Positions 9,083 through 19,794 are shown, counted from the stretch's first letter. The stretch is DNA of 64,000 nt from Apium graveolens (GCF_009905375.1 NC_133650.1:299521957-299585956), one strand, 5' to 3'. The notes: generated from the letters alone by a model not told the origin. Numbers and translations are program-made.

Positions 9083-12000
9083 ATGGCACCAGTCGTGAAG
9101 ATTATGTCTCAATCTGGGTTCATCTACGAGAAGAACAATTTCATAGCTCTGGTAGAAAAGAATGAAGCCCACTCAGATTATCACAAAATGATGGACTTCA
9201 TCAAAAACTGTAAACTTAGCTATGCAATGCTGGAAGCCCCAACGATTTTCTGTGAAGTAGTTGAGGAGATTTGGACAACTGCTGAGTTCAACTCCATGGA
9301 TATGACTATCTCCTTCACTCTCAAAGGTAAAAATCACTGTATTAACTGTGATGACTTACAAGCATGTTTTAAATTACCTGAGAACAATGCCATGACACCA
9401 CACACTGATAGTGATGTATCCAGCATGTTAGATTCCATAGGTTACTCTCTTAACTCTGCTAATTTAGGGGGTATTAGACGAAAAGGCCTTAGGAAAGAAT
9501 GGAGTTTTCTTGGGGATGCCTTCATAAAGGTTTTCTCTGGGAAAATTAGTAATTTTGATGCCATAACTTCATCTCTTGTTAATATGTTCTATATGCTTGT
9601 TTCTGATAGGTACTTTAACTTTAGCAACTATGTGATGCTAGAATTAGGTACTAGATTAGGTAACAAAGCTAATAGACCTAATAACATCTATTATGCTAGA
9701 TTCTTTATGTTATTGGCTAACCATATTGCTGAAGGTTTAGTCATAATCAATGAGAATAATAAACTCAAGTGCTGGGCACAAGAGAAAAGAGTTCTTGCAG
9801 ACTTGAAGAGAATGGATCTTAACAGCAATGTGCCATTGGTGTATTTACCAATCATGAATGCACCCCAGGTAGGTGAGGTAATTGCTTCTACAACTCTTAC
9901 TTCTTCCATCCCCTCTATTTCTTTATCTTCTAGTGTGGCCATGAAATCTGTGTCAATGCCCCAACAGATTTCTACCAAGGTCACCAAATCTAAACTTTCA
10001 AATTCCAAGACAAAGAAAACCACCTCTGTTGTTTCTCAAAAGACAACAGTTATAACAACAACCATTAACCCTGAGGGAAGTGAACAGGGTGTGAGTGGTG
10101 AGGGGAGGGGTGAACATCAAAGAAACCCCCAGGATAAGGAAGGAGAGTTGAGTGCTTCCCAAGCTAGCCAAGCCCCAGTTTCTCAAAAAGCTGTGGTGGT
10201 TGAAAAGGTTTCTAGCACATCCCTAGTAGCATCCTCCCAAAAGGATGTTACTATTGAAAAGAGTTCCCAACCAGGAACACAGAACAAAAGAGGGAGGGAC
10301 ACTAAAGCCAAACACTCACCTACAAAAGCCTTTATTAGAAGAAAGAAGGCTAGAACCCATTCTTCTACACAGGGTGCACACACTGCACAGATACATCCAT
10401 CTGTCTCTGTGCCTTCTCAAACTCAGTTTGATGTGACTCCAATAAATGTGGAGTCACAGCCCCATTCTCTCACAATAATCACACATCAATCACCAAACAC
10501 TTCATCACCATCTCTGGATGTGGATATGTTATTCCCATCAATTCCTGATTCTCCCTCTTTACAACTCAGGGAGGAGCCCCACTCAAATACAGGTGATCAT
10601 CATCTTTTAGATGATTTGTTGGATCACCCGCAAATTCTTTCAGATATAATTGAAGGATCTGTATCAACACATATCAAATCAATCTATACAGATTCAACAG
10701 TTATATCACTTTCAATTTCATCTTCTTTTCCTTCTTCAACGGATATCACTCATCCGTTGACAAGTGGTTGCTCTTCAACGGATAAGCTTAACAGCAGTTA
10801 TCCGTTGATAACAACAGTTTCAACTTCAACGGATATTCCACATCCGTTGATAGTCTCTACACAAATAACTGAAATGATTCCAAGTGTAGAAGACATGAAT
10901 ACTGTGCAATCACTTTTAGGATTGAGGGCAGGGAGTGAAAATTTGAGTGAGAGGCTGGGTTGCTCCCAGGCAAAAGGAGAGATTGAGAGCACAAAAATGC
11001 ATGCTATTTCTTCCAGCATGGCAAAAGTCAGTGAGTGGAGTACCACCTTAGAAGGTGAAGGTGAGGGAGTGAGATGTGTGAGCCAGGGGGAGCCCCTGAT
11101 GCAAGAACATAGAGAAAAAGAGAGAAAAGCAGGTACAGTTGATACAAGGGTGGAACCAGCCATTGCTCATGAGTCAATGATTGTGGATGATGCTGAAAAG
11201 GAAAGACAATTTCAGCAACATTACAAAGCTGTAATTGATAACATTTCCTTGGATGCTGACACTTTTACTCATCCTGTGACAGCCTATCAACTGTTGGCTG
11301 CTCAGGGCAATGAGGAGGCAGAAAGGACACTACATCTAGTGCACTCAACAGAATCTCTTCAAAGGGATAAAGCTGCTATTAACAGGATGCCTTCTACAGC
11401 TGGTGAGCCATCTGAGGAATTTGGAGTAAATTCTGATGATGATGACTCTATTTCTTCTGATGGAAGCATGAACATAGGGGGAGATGAAGACCCTAGTTCC
11501 ATTCCTAATCTACCTGAATGGGCCCTGACTAAGGAGCATAGAACAGGTGAATTCAATGTCCACTTGGTCAAACAAATCATCACTATTCAACAGGCCATTC
11601 AGAACACTTCAAATGCAAATATCAAGGCTATCCTCCAAGCTCACCTGGACTCACTGCATCTCATGAAGTTGCAGAAAGTAAAGCAAAATATGAGTCTGGA
11701 TGATCTCAGGAAAGATATTGCTGACTTGAAATCCTTCACTTCAGAAAAATTGGATTCAGTCATGCCCTATGGTACTTTGCAGGACTTGGTTTCGAGATTG
11801 AAAAAGGAATCAGTTACTGAACAAAGGCTGGCCAAGTTGGAAGACAGAGTTCAAGGAATTGAAGACTCTGTGGCCACCCTTCTTCTCAACCAACAATCTC
11901 AAACCAATCTCCTAATGCAGCTGGCAAAAGCACAAGGCTTGACCCCTCTCCTTGATGATAACAAAAAGGGGGAGAGTAAAAGGGAAGGGGAAGGAGAGCC

Positions 12001-13624
12001 CTCTACAAAGATTCAGATATCTAAAGTGCTAGTTCTTGCCATCACTACCTCTCCAATCATTCAAATCAAGGGAAAACCTGATGGAATTGATTTGATTCAG
12101 CTAGCAGCAGCTGAAATACAAATGAAAGAACAATGGAGGAGAATTGATGAAAGGTTGCAATTGGTGTTTGGTTCTACACAAAATAAATCAACATCTGTGA
12201 AATTTAGCACAAAGATTGAACCAATCAACATGGAGCTCAAGCCAGTAGGGAGAAATAAGGTTGGAGAGACTTCTTTCAAGAATTTAAAACCTATGGTTCT
12301 AAAGCCTAACACTAGATCCAGTATGGACTCCACAAAGAATCCCCTAGACTTTGCTCAGATGCAGGAAGTAGACTTTCCTCTTCCAAAACCTGATGGAGAC
12401 AAAGTTCTAAGTGCAAGCATCATAAAGAAGAAGGAGACCAAGGACAAGGGTGAGAGAATGGACATGGCCTTTATCTATAGAGAGGGAAAGAGTATCTGTG
12501 TGATGCAAGGACATCCCAAATTTCTAAAGGCCAAAAGGGAAGAAACCAGAAGGTTGAAGAAAGAAGCTGTAAAACTCAAGGCTGACAAAAGAGCACAAGC
12601 AAAGCTTGAAAAACAGCTAAAGTCAAGCCAAGTTGAAGAAATGAAAGGAATTGAAGTCAGGGGTGAAGAAAAGATTGCTAACTTAGATGAGGTTCTTGGG
12701 AGCATATTTGGTGAAAATATGGAAGAAAGAGAGGAATGGCAGAAGGGAAACAGAAGAAAGGCCAAGGCACACAGAAGGAGTGAAGATAACCCTGAAGATA
12801 CCAAATCTATATCTAAACCACTACCTTCCATACCTAAACCTTTTGTTGCTGATCCCTCTATAAATATCCATGGTGAACCAATCATTCCAAAAGAGGAACC
12901 TATTGATTGGGACAACATCACATTGCCTACCTTTTTAACCACTCTACCACTACCAAAGAAACAGAAAAGAAAATCTAAATCTACACCTCCCCTAACCTCT
13001 AAGAAATTCACTCAAAAACAAAAACCTAACCCTAAGCCACCCATTTCTAAAGATGATTATGTTCACATCTGTGACATAAAAGAAGCTTCAGACATTAATC
13101 TCTATCTGGATGAGCTGGAGGAAGTAAGGGGAATAGCTGCCTACAGACAGCTACCAGAGAGATTGGTTTTCAGATATAAGGGAGCTGGGGAAAGAACATG
13201 GCCTCTCTACAGGATTCTAAATGAAGGCTACTCTACCTTGATCAGAGTCTTTTCAGCCATCAAAAAGGATTCTGGCTTTACCAGAACAGCCAAGACTGAA
13301 ATTCTCAACAAGATTGCCAACATAAGGAAGACTTGGAGGGAACCAAATGCTTTGCCCAGAACCTTACTCATACAAGAAAGGGGAACTAAAATTCACAAAT
13401 CACCTCATTGGTTGATGGAATTTAGAGATGACAAAGGAGTCAGAAGATTTTTCAGACTTGAAGACCAACTCAAGATTGCCAGCAATGAAACTCTCAAGGA
13501 AATGCAATCTAAGTTGGATATCAGTGATGAAGATGAAGCTGAATTCTTCAGACAACTCCAACTCCAATTTGAGGAAAATGACAAAGGGCTAGGAAAGAAA
13601 ACCAGGGAACAAAGAAGAAAATGA
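9083..13624 (+). CDS. ORF3: 1513-aa protein of unknown function in the SIRE-like element
   Basis: I do not recognise a characterised family. The start is ATG 9083 in the context ACAACAATGG; the frame is also open upstream to 8984 but only from TTG. The protein has an ordered N-terminal domain (about residues 1-255, with KGKNHCINCDDLQACF near 85-100 and FNFSNYVMLELGTRL near 175), a long Ser/Thr/Pro/Gln-rich disordered part (about 255-700) holding six 9-mers (10736-10850), acidic stretches, a likely coiled coil (about 825-945), a Lys/Glu-rich helical part (about 1150-1215) and an ordered C-terminal domain (about 1330-1500, with WPLYRILNEGY). No signal peptide or convincing membrane segment is seen, so env-like is not supported. 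The uninterrupted 4.5 kb suggests recent selection. Confidence 0.8.
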   Translation: MAPVVKIMSQSGFIYEKNNFIALVEKNEAHSDYHKMMDFIKNCKLSYAMLEAPTIFCEVVEEIWTTAEFNSMDMTISFTLKGKNHCINCDDLQACFKLPENNAMTPHTDSDVSSMLDSIGYSLNSANLGGIRRKGLRKEWSFLGDAFIKVFSGKISNFDAITSSLVNMFYMLVSDRYFNFSNYVMLELGTRLGNKANRPNNIYYARFFMLLANHIAEGLVIINENNKLKCWAQEKRVLADLKRMDLNSNVPLVYLPIMNAPQVGEVIASTTLTSSIPSISLSSSVAMKSVSMPQQISTKVTKSKLSNSKTKKTTSVVSQKTTVITTTINPEGSEQGVSGEGRGEHQRNPQDKEGELSASQASQAPVSQKAVVVEKVSSTSLVASSQKDVTIEKSSQPGTQNKRGRDTKAKHSPTKAFIRRKKARTHSSTQGAHTAQIHPSVSVPSQTQFDVTPINVESQPHSLTIITHQSPNTSSPSLDVDMLFPSIPDSPSLQLREEPHSNTGDHHLLDDLLDHPQILSDIIEGSVSTHIKSIYTDSTVISLSISSSFPSSTDITHPLTSGCSSTDKLNSSYPLITTVSTSTDIPHPLIVSTQITEMIPSVEDMNTVQSLLGLRAGSENLSERLGCSQAKGEIESTKMHAISSSMAKVSEWSTTLEGEGEGVRCVSQGEPLMQEHREKERKAGTVDTRVEPAIAHESMIVDDAEKERQFQQHYKAVIDNISLDADTFTHPVTAYQLLAAQGNEEAERTLHLVHSTESLQRDKAAINRMPSTAGEPSEEFGVNSDDDDSISSDGSMNIGGDEDPSSIPNLPEWALTKEHRTGEFNVHLVKQIITIQQAIQNTSNANIKAILQAHLDSLHLMKLQKVKQNMSLDDLRKDIADLKSFTSEKLDSVMPYGTLQDLVSRLKKESVTEQRLAKLEDRVQGIEDSVATLLLNQQSQTNLLMQLAKAQGLTPLLDDNKKGESKREGEGEPSTKIQISKVLVLAITTSPIIQIKGKPDGIDLIQLAAAEIQMKEQWRRIDERLQLVFGSTQNKSTSVKFSTKIEPINMELKPVGRNKVGETSFKNLKPMVLKPNTRSSMDSTKNPLDFAQMQEVDFPLPKPDGDKVLSASIIKKKETKDKGERMDMAFIYREGKSICVMQGHPKFLKAKREETRRLKKEAVKLKADKRAQAKLEKQLKSSQVEEMKGIEVRGEEKIANLDEVLGSIFGENMEEREEWQKGNRRKAKAHRRSEDNPEDTKSISKPLPSIPKPFVADPSINIHGEPIIPKEEPIDWDNITLPTFLTTLPLPKKQKRKSKSTPPLTSKKFTQKQKPNPKPPISKDDYVHICDIKEASDINLYLDELEEVRGIAAYRQLPERLVFRYKGAGERTWPLYRILNEGYSTLIRVFSAIKKDSGFTRTAKTEILNKIANIRKTWREPNALPRTLLIQERGTKIHKSPHWLMEFRDDKGVRRFFRLEDQLKIASNETLKEMQSKLDISDEDEAEFFRQLQLQFEENDKGLGKKTREQRRK

Positions 13625-13802
13625 TGATTTGCTCAGGCTAAAGGAGCACCCTTGGAAATACTGTAAATCTTCAATTACCTCCTAGTACATACACTTTTGC
13701 AGCACTTTTTATATTTCTACTTAGTTTCAATTCAAATATTTGTTAAGTGTTTTGTTATCATCAAGTTAACCCTGAATTTATGCCTACAGTTCTTATAGAC
13801 AT

Positions 13803-13816
13803 AAATAGGGGGAGAT
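13803..13816 (+). other. Polypurine tract of the SIRE-like element
   Basis: The purine-rich AAATAGGGGGAGAT directly precedes the 3' LTR, the expected priming site for plus-strand DNA synthesis. Confidence 0.85.
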
Positions 13817-14895
13817 TGTTAGGAATATATGTGCATTAGTTTGATGATATGTTTAACAAAACACTTAAGTAGAAATTTAGTGTCAGTAGCCTCAACGGAT
13901 AAGACCACTTTGGCTATCCGTTGATGATGTAGCTTTACTTAGAAATAAGTCTAGTATTGTAGCATATTTCAGTCTCTGTATTTAAAATGTAATTCTTAGA
14001 AGTTGAGAGAAACTATAAGTCATGTTGACTACTAGATGATATGCAGATAGGAAGGCCAATTGTAAATATTTCATGCCTTGTAATTTTGTATAAATGAAGT
14101 GGTATCAACGGATGACTTAAAGACCTTCAACGGATGAGAAGCTAAGCTTCAACGGATGTCTCTAAAGCTTCAACGGATAACATCCTTCAACGGATGAGAG
14201 CATCAACGGATAAATGCATCAACGGATGAAAGCTTCAACGGATAACATCCTTCAACGGATGAAGTCATCAACGGATGAAAGCTTCAACGGATGTTCTGCT
14301 AATTACCCGTTGATAAGTGGTAGTTGTACCTACAAACAGAGGCACATGGGTTGACAGAGAAAAGTGAGATGTGGTAGCCGAATTTCAGGATCAACAGAAA
14401 AAGCAGCCGTTCTTCTTTAGTACAAAGATGCAATAGTCAACAAAGTACTTGAGTGAACAGGAAAAGAAGCAAGTGAAGAACTTATTTTACTATTGTAATT
14501 TTATATTGTTTTTCACTTGTACACTTGGTAATATATAAACCAAGAAGAAGCTAGTAATTAGAGAGAGATTTTCCAGAGCTGTTAAGAAATATCTTGAGAG
14601 AAAATTCATCTAGTTTGTACTAGGATGCAGCTGTGATCAACATTGTTGAACACAGATTTTCTAATATACCATCTCTGGTGGAACAACAAATCCACCAGAA
14701 AAGTTTTTAAAGTTTGTTGTGTTCTTTACATTTTGTGTTTGAATATATATCTGTCTGCATTAGCTCAAAGCAATTCATACACTTGTTCATCTAGAACACA
14801 CTGCTTTAATAAACTTCTCAAAACCTGAAAAAGTTTTGAGATTTACATTCAACCCCCCTTCTGTAAATCTCATTGTTAGTCCTCTAGGAATAACA
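13817..14895 (+). repeat. 3' LTR of the SIRE-like element
   Basis: A 1079-bp direct copy of 1644-2722, starting directly after the polypurine tract and followed by the TAAGT target duplication at 14896-14900. All thirteen 9-mers and the TATA-like box (14532-14539) are kept. Confidence 0.97.
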
Positions 14896-16812
14896 TAAGT
14901 ATACCCAAGTAGCACGAGACATGTCATCAACAATTGTTAAGAAATATTGACAATTATCATGAGTTTTAACATGATAGGGACCCCATAAATCAGCATGAAC
15001 TAACTGAAATAAAGAAGAAGATACACTTGTGCTAATAGGAAACTGCAATTTTGTTTGTTTAGCCAAATGGCAACTGTCACAAGTACTCAACAAAGGTTTA
15101 TTACAAGTAACAGGAAGTAAGGACAAGACAGTAGCTGGGACATGCCCCAGTCTAGCATACCAAAGATGATCAGAAGAAACACTACAACTAATAGTAGCAG
15201 ACATTGCAGATGAACAAGGCAAAGAAGATGCATGTGTAGGAGTGCTAAACTTGAAAGTATCCAGAATATAGAGACCAGCAGACAGACTACCAATCTCGAG
15301 ATCCTTCTTCAAGACAAGGTCCTGAAGAAAGCAAGTGTTAGTAGAGAAGGAAACAAGTTTATGAGTAGTATGAGTAAGTTGTGGGATAGAAAGGAGATTA
15401 TAAGAGAAATTAGGAACACATAACACATTATGGAGTGTAATAGACTCAGTCAACACAACATTACCAACATGTGTAATGTTAGCAGTTTGCCCATTGGGTA
15501 AAGACAAAGTAGCAGAACAAGGTTGAGGACAGGACAACAAATTAAGATAAGGAGTAATATGATCAGTAGCCCCAGAATCCAATATCAATTTGGAGTGATG
15601 AAGGGAGAAAGAAGTATGAACCTGACTAACAAAAGGATTAGAAGTACCTGAGAACTTAGTAGCATTTGCAGAGCTCATATAAGGCCAGGTAGGGGCTGAA
15701 GGACTAGAGGTGGATGTAGGTGTATCTCTAAGAGTTGCTTGAAGCATTTGCAAGAGATTAGTATATTGAGTAGGGGACAACCCACAACCAGAGGAATCAG
15801 CAACATTAGAAGTATCAGGCACATGCTCAGTACTAGTGACAACAACATTGTTGGCATTTTTCTGCTGCATAAACTTAGGTTTGGGTTTAGGTTTCCCAAA
15901 AGATTTGTGCCATTGAGGGAAGCCATGAAGGCAGAAGCACTTGTCTCTAGAGTGACCAGACTAATGACAATAGTCACATTGCGTATCCTTAGACTCCAAC
16001 TCAGTCTTCTTGTTTACAGAAATATTGCCCTTAGGATTCTGAAATCTGTTGTATGGAGAAGTCTTGACATTCATAGCAAGCTTATCCACAGAGATCTGAG
16101 AAGAACTATTGCGTTGATTTTCTTCCTGTAACAGCATACTATAACACTGGCTCAAAGTAGGTAACGGAGTCATAATCAGAATTTGACCCCTGACAGCAGT
16201 ATAATGCTCATTTAACCCCATGAGAAACTGAGTAAGTTGCAGAGATTCTTCATATTTCACAAGATTGGCATTAACATTGCAGGTGCATTTAGCACAACTG
16301 CAGGTAGGTTTAGTAGACAAACACTCCAATTCATCACTAAGAGTTCGATACTTGGTGAAATAGGTAGCAATTGACATAGTGCCTTGAGTAAGTTGAGCCA
16401 GTTCCTTTCTGAGATTAAACAGCTGAGGTACATTGCTCTGGGCATAGCGAGCAGCTAGATCTTGCCAAATTAGGCGAGCAGTTTTCATATACACCACACT
16501 GTTTCTAATGTCCACAGACACAGAATTTAAGATCCAGGAGGTAACCATATTGTTACACCTGTTCCAGTGAGCTAGTAAAGCAGAATTGGCAGCAGGCATA
16601 GTATATGAGCCATCAACAAAACCAAGTTTCAACTTAGACGACAAGGCAATTTCCATGGAACGGCTCCACTGATTAAAATTTTGTTCAGTTAATACAATCG
16701 TGGTCAAATTCATGCCTGGATTATCAGACGGATGAAGATAATATGGATGATTGGAATCAATGGAGATAAGAGAGCTCGAAACAGTGGAAAAATAAGATGA
16801 TGGAGATGCCAT
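14896..16812 (-). pseudogene. Copia gag and integrase N-terminal part, with one in-frame stop
   Basis: The frame opens at the ATG at 16812. The gag domain has the retrotransposon UBN2-type pattern (LTEQNFNQWSRSMEIAL near residues 39-55). A TAG at 15961-15963 falls inside the CCHC zinc knuckle, just after CDYCH. The same frame then reopens with the rest of the knuckle, a protease-like LILDSGATDH stretch, the LWYARLGHV pre-integrase motif with the CDSCHLAKQ cysteines, and the start of the integrase core (HADLWGP...TIVDD). It stops where the SIRE-like element inserted. Being in one frame throughout, it was probably a single gag-pol polyprotein broken by one point mutation and one insertion. Confidence 0.85.
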
Positions 16813-17174
16813 AAAGAAAATTGTGCGGAAGTTTGAATCTATGAGTTTTATGAATTTAACAACGATACCAGCACATCAAACACAGACAATTACTAGTACC
16901 AAATAGTTCAATTAGTGATGAACAAATTGAGATGAGAGCAGAAATTGACAAGTGATAAACAACAAAAGTCGTAAATCACAGCAAATAGATTGAGAATAGT
17001 GTAAACAAGTAACAATATCAAGTAGTAGAACACAAATCACATAGATCTATATGTATATACATCGATACATACAGCTATCGACTACGAAATGAAGTCACAA
17101 AGAGGAGTTGATACCATAGAGATGTACTGAGACCAAGTATACACGAGAGTAAACATCATTTCATCCAGATTTTA

Positions 17175-17186
17175 GCTCTGATACCA
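17175..17186 (-). other. tRNA-iMet primer-binding site of the small-LTR copia element
   Basis: The plus strand reads GCTCTGATACCA, so the minus strand reads TGGTATCAGAGC, the initiator-Met-tRNA primer site typical of plant copia elements. It touches the LTR without a spacer. Confidence 0.9.
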
Positions 17187-17444
17187 TGTTAGATTGTAAT
17201 CACTATTTATCATAACTATGAATTGAGCATAAAAGCTGAAATATGCATTATATAGAAGAAGCAGGTGTTTTTGAATTGTGTTACAAGCCACACTCATTCT
17301 GAATACCAGACCCTATATTTATACTAGAACTTCTAACTAACTCCCACTACTTTATCCGGCTATCATTCTATTTTGTTATTTTTTGATTTATTATTTTCTG
17401 ACGTCATATTGTTTACACACTCTCCTGACCTGAACCACACAACA
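17187..17444 (-). repeat. 5' LTR of the small-LTR copia element
   Basis: On the minus strand this 258-bp segment starts TGTTGTGTGG and ends CAATCTAACA, the TG...CA ends expected of an LTR. It directly abuts the primer-binding site at 17175-17186. The partner LTR would lie left of the window, so the upper boundary rests on the TG end only; TGAGT (17445-17449) is the candidate target duplication. Confidence 0.7.
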
Positions 17445-17626
17445 TGAGTTCGGCGTCACTGGGACATATTCTACTGTATAATGTATCAACTTCATTCATA
17501 ATAATTTAAAGAAAACTAAGGTTATGCTTTTTTTAATATAAATTTTTAATGATAAACCTGTAAGTGTAAATATAAACCTCATCCATTCTATTTACAAAAA
17601 TACTCCTATCATGTACTTATTTTTTA
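17445..17626. other. AT-rich spacer after the small-LTR copia element
   Basis: No gene, RNA or repeat structure was recognised here; the sequence is AT-rich and non-coding. Confidence 0.5.
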
Positions 17627-18100
17627 GGGGGTGTATTCAATTAGAATTTTGAATGGATTTTATGGATTTTAAAAATTATGCAGTATTAAATTTGGATTTT
17701 AAATAATTTTTTAAAATATGATATTCAACAAATATTGGAAAAAGTCTTTTAAAATTTAAGAGTATTCAATGTCAATTTTAAAAAATCAATCAAAATTTGA
17801 TGGTATTCGACTTGGATTTTTAAAAAACCGTCAAAATTTAATAGTATTCAAAATTTCATGGATTTTCTTTCATTTGAAAAATGGTGGATTTTGAGAAATT
17901 TACTAGTACATTTTTAATATTTTGAAATCTTTTCAAAATACATAAAATTTTGATTGATTTCTGAAAAACTCCACAAAATCTTCACTATATATGATTTTTA
18001 TATCAATTACATCAAAATTCGTAAAAAATTAAAATTAACGAAAATATTTTAAAATCTATAAATTATTAACAATATTTTAAAATCTGACATAAATACACCC
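17627..18100. mobile_element. MITE-like element with GGGTGTATT terminal repeats
   Basis: The left end reads GGGGGTGTATTCAA and the right end AATACACCC, an inverted match. TTTTTA flanks both sides (17621-17626 and 18101-18106) and may be the target duplication. The interior repeats ATTCAA and AAAATTT words and has no coding potential. The superfamily is unclear. Confidence 0.5.
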
Positions 18101-18106
18101 TTTTTA

Positions 18107-19133
18107 ACTTCAGTCATTCTTCTGAAGTCATTCTCAGTCACAACTGACCCCTAATAAATAATAAATTTAACAAGTTTTTTATTAGTCCCGCGGTAAGTTG
18201 AGGGGCAAAAAAGCAAAATGAACTCCGTGTCTTTTTTGTTTGTTGTGAGTTGTGAGTTGTGAGTTATTTAAAAGAGTTGAGAGCTCCATCGGTGGCTGAT
18301 TGTCAAAGGCCTTCTCTTAATTTTGGTCCGTACATGCGTATTTCCTTTGTCGGGTCCGTACATGCGTATTGTTTTAATATTTATCCTCTTTAATTATTTA
18401 TTGTATCTCTTCTTAATGATTTGAAGTTTAAACTAGTGTAAGTTAAATAATGGGATTCTTGTTCGGGTCAATAGGAATGAGCTTCTAATTTAATTTTATA
18501 TTAAAATCCGATCCTTGTTATGGTTAACTGGGTCGAAATTTTATGATTCAATTTTTATCTTAATTTATTATATTACTAGATTAGATTTCGGACACATACT
18601 CGGTTATATTATATATATTTTATAAAATTATATTTTAAAATAGTTTAATTTCAATATATATTATATTTATATTATGTTATGATGCTAAAAAATATAATAA
18701 AATTATAAATATAAACACTTAAAAAGAGTATGAAAATATAAATATAAACACTTATAAATATAAACACTTAAAGAGTTGCAGAAAATAGTATAAAATTATT
18801 AATATTTTTTTATTTTTTCATAAATATCCCAGTTGCAGAAAATATTTGTAAAAATACGAATCAACCTCATATGCAACCGTTGCAATGCAACCCGCGTCCG
18901 TATTTTTATAAATATTTTGCTAAAAATGATATTTTTGATAAATGCCCAAGAAATAATTATTGGAGACTTTAAAAATGAGGAGGGAGAAATGAGGAATGAG
19001 AAAAAGAGAGAATAAGTGGATGTTATAAATGAAAGAGATACATTGAAACTATAATTAGTTAGGCGTATATGTTAGTGAAAAATGACATCATCAAATTAAT
19101 GTGTTTTAAACACATAAGATTTGACAATGTCAC
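18107..19133. other. AT-rich intergenic spacer
   Basis: A short GTGAGTT microsatellite lies at about 18245-18265, and TACATGCGTATT occurs twice (about 18330 and 18359). The rest is AT-rich with short direct repeats such as TATAAACACTTA (about 18710-18775). No gene was seen. Confidence 0.5.
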
Positions 19134-19135
19134 TA

Positions 19136-19394
19136 CTCCCTCCGTCCCAAAATGATCCCGCAATGATGCTTTTGTTATGTTCATGCTAAGCAATTGACTA
19201 ATAATCTACGTCTAATCTATAATATCAAACATAATCAATGAGTTATTTTGTTGAATTCGTATTTATGAGTATTTTAATATAATAAATTTTTTATATTTAA
19301 TATTAATACGAAATTAAAGATATTAACAATTAAAAAATATATATTGGCAAACGTGTACAACACATATAGGAAATATTTTTAGGGACAGATGCAG
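19136..19394. mobile_element. Stowaway-type MITE, degenerate
   Basis: The left end is CTCCCTCCGTCCC preceded by TA; the right end reads GGGACAGATGCAG followed by TA, a degenerate inverted copy. TA duplication, size (about 260 bp) and end sequence are those of Stowaway MITEs, which are mobilised by mariner-like transposases. Confidence 0.6.
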
Positions 19395-19559
19395 TATTTA
19401 ATAAGAGTTTGACGTGTCACTAAGGATGACATCTTTAGTATATTATAGATACTGTCACTTTGAATTCTATTTTCTTAATATTTTTTTAAAAAAATTGGAA
19501 AGAAGAATACAAATACATTTTATATCCAATTTTTTTCACTAGAGGCCAAACATAACTTA

Positions 19560-19791
19560 TACTTCCTCCGTTTCATTTTAATTATTTCTTAACTTTTTTA
19601 CACATATCTTAAAATACATTGACCGTATAGTTAAAATATTAATTTTAAAATTTTCATTTTTATAAATAAAAATTAAAGTTAAATTTTTTTTTAAAAAAAC
19701 AAAATTTCAAAAGTTATTATTTTAATTATTCGGTCAAAGCACACACTCAGAAATTAGTACAGAAAGTCAAGTGACTATTAAAAAAGGGAGT
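19560..19791. mobile_element. Second Stowaway-like MITE, degenerate
   Basis: The left end TACTTCCTCCGTTTC is partly inverted at the right end as AAAAAGGGAGTAA. The middle is AT-rich and non-coding. Boundaries are approximate. Confidence 0.4.
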
Positions 19792-19794
19792 AAT

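Larger units (their letters stand above)
1644..14895 (+). mobile_element. Complete SIRE/Maximus-like Ty1/copia retrotransposon with an extra third ORF
   Basis: The 13,252-bp element has direct LTRs at both ends, target duplication TAAGT, a tRNA-iMet primer site, gag, pol and a polypurine tract, plus a 4.5-kb ORF between pol and the 3' LTR. Integrase precedes reverse transcriptase, so it is Ty1/copia. Its size, two-zinc-knuckle gag and extra 3' ORF fit the SIRE/Maximus lineage, whose members often carry an env-like ORF there. The LTRs differ at one base by eye (1754 G, 13927 A), so the insertion is very recent. The 9-mer TCAACGGAT/ATCCGTTGA occurs 47 times across the element. Confidence 0.95.
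1..17444 (-). mobile_element. Small-LTR Ty1/copia retrotransposon, minus strand, split by a younger element
   Basis: Reading leftwards from 17444 are an LTR, primer-binding site, gag, zinc knuckle, integrase and reverse transcriptase. The copy leaves the window at position 1, so its RNase H end and second LTR are not visible. It is interrupted at 1644-14895 by the SIRE-like element, and the 5-bp sequence TAAGT lies on both sides of the break (1639-1643 and 14896-14900). Apart from one in-frame TAG (15961-15963) the minus-strand frame reads open through every domain I checked. The short LTR (258 bp) and gag type suggest the Ale/Retrofit group; the lineage is an inference. Confidence 0.85.

Noticed and set aside
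12475..13011. 178-aa minus-strand ORF within ORF3
   Set aside because: It is antisense to Lys/Glu-rich coding sequence, which gives Phe/Leu/Ser-rich shadow ORFs; no independent evidence.
9083..13624. Envelope protein call for ORF3
   Set aside because: Position fits, but no signal peptide, membrane segment or glycoprotein-like Cys pattern was seen.
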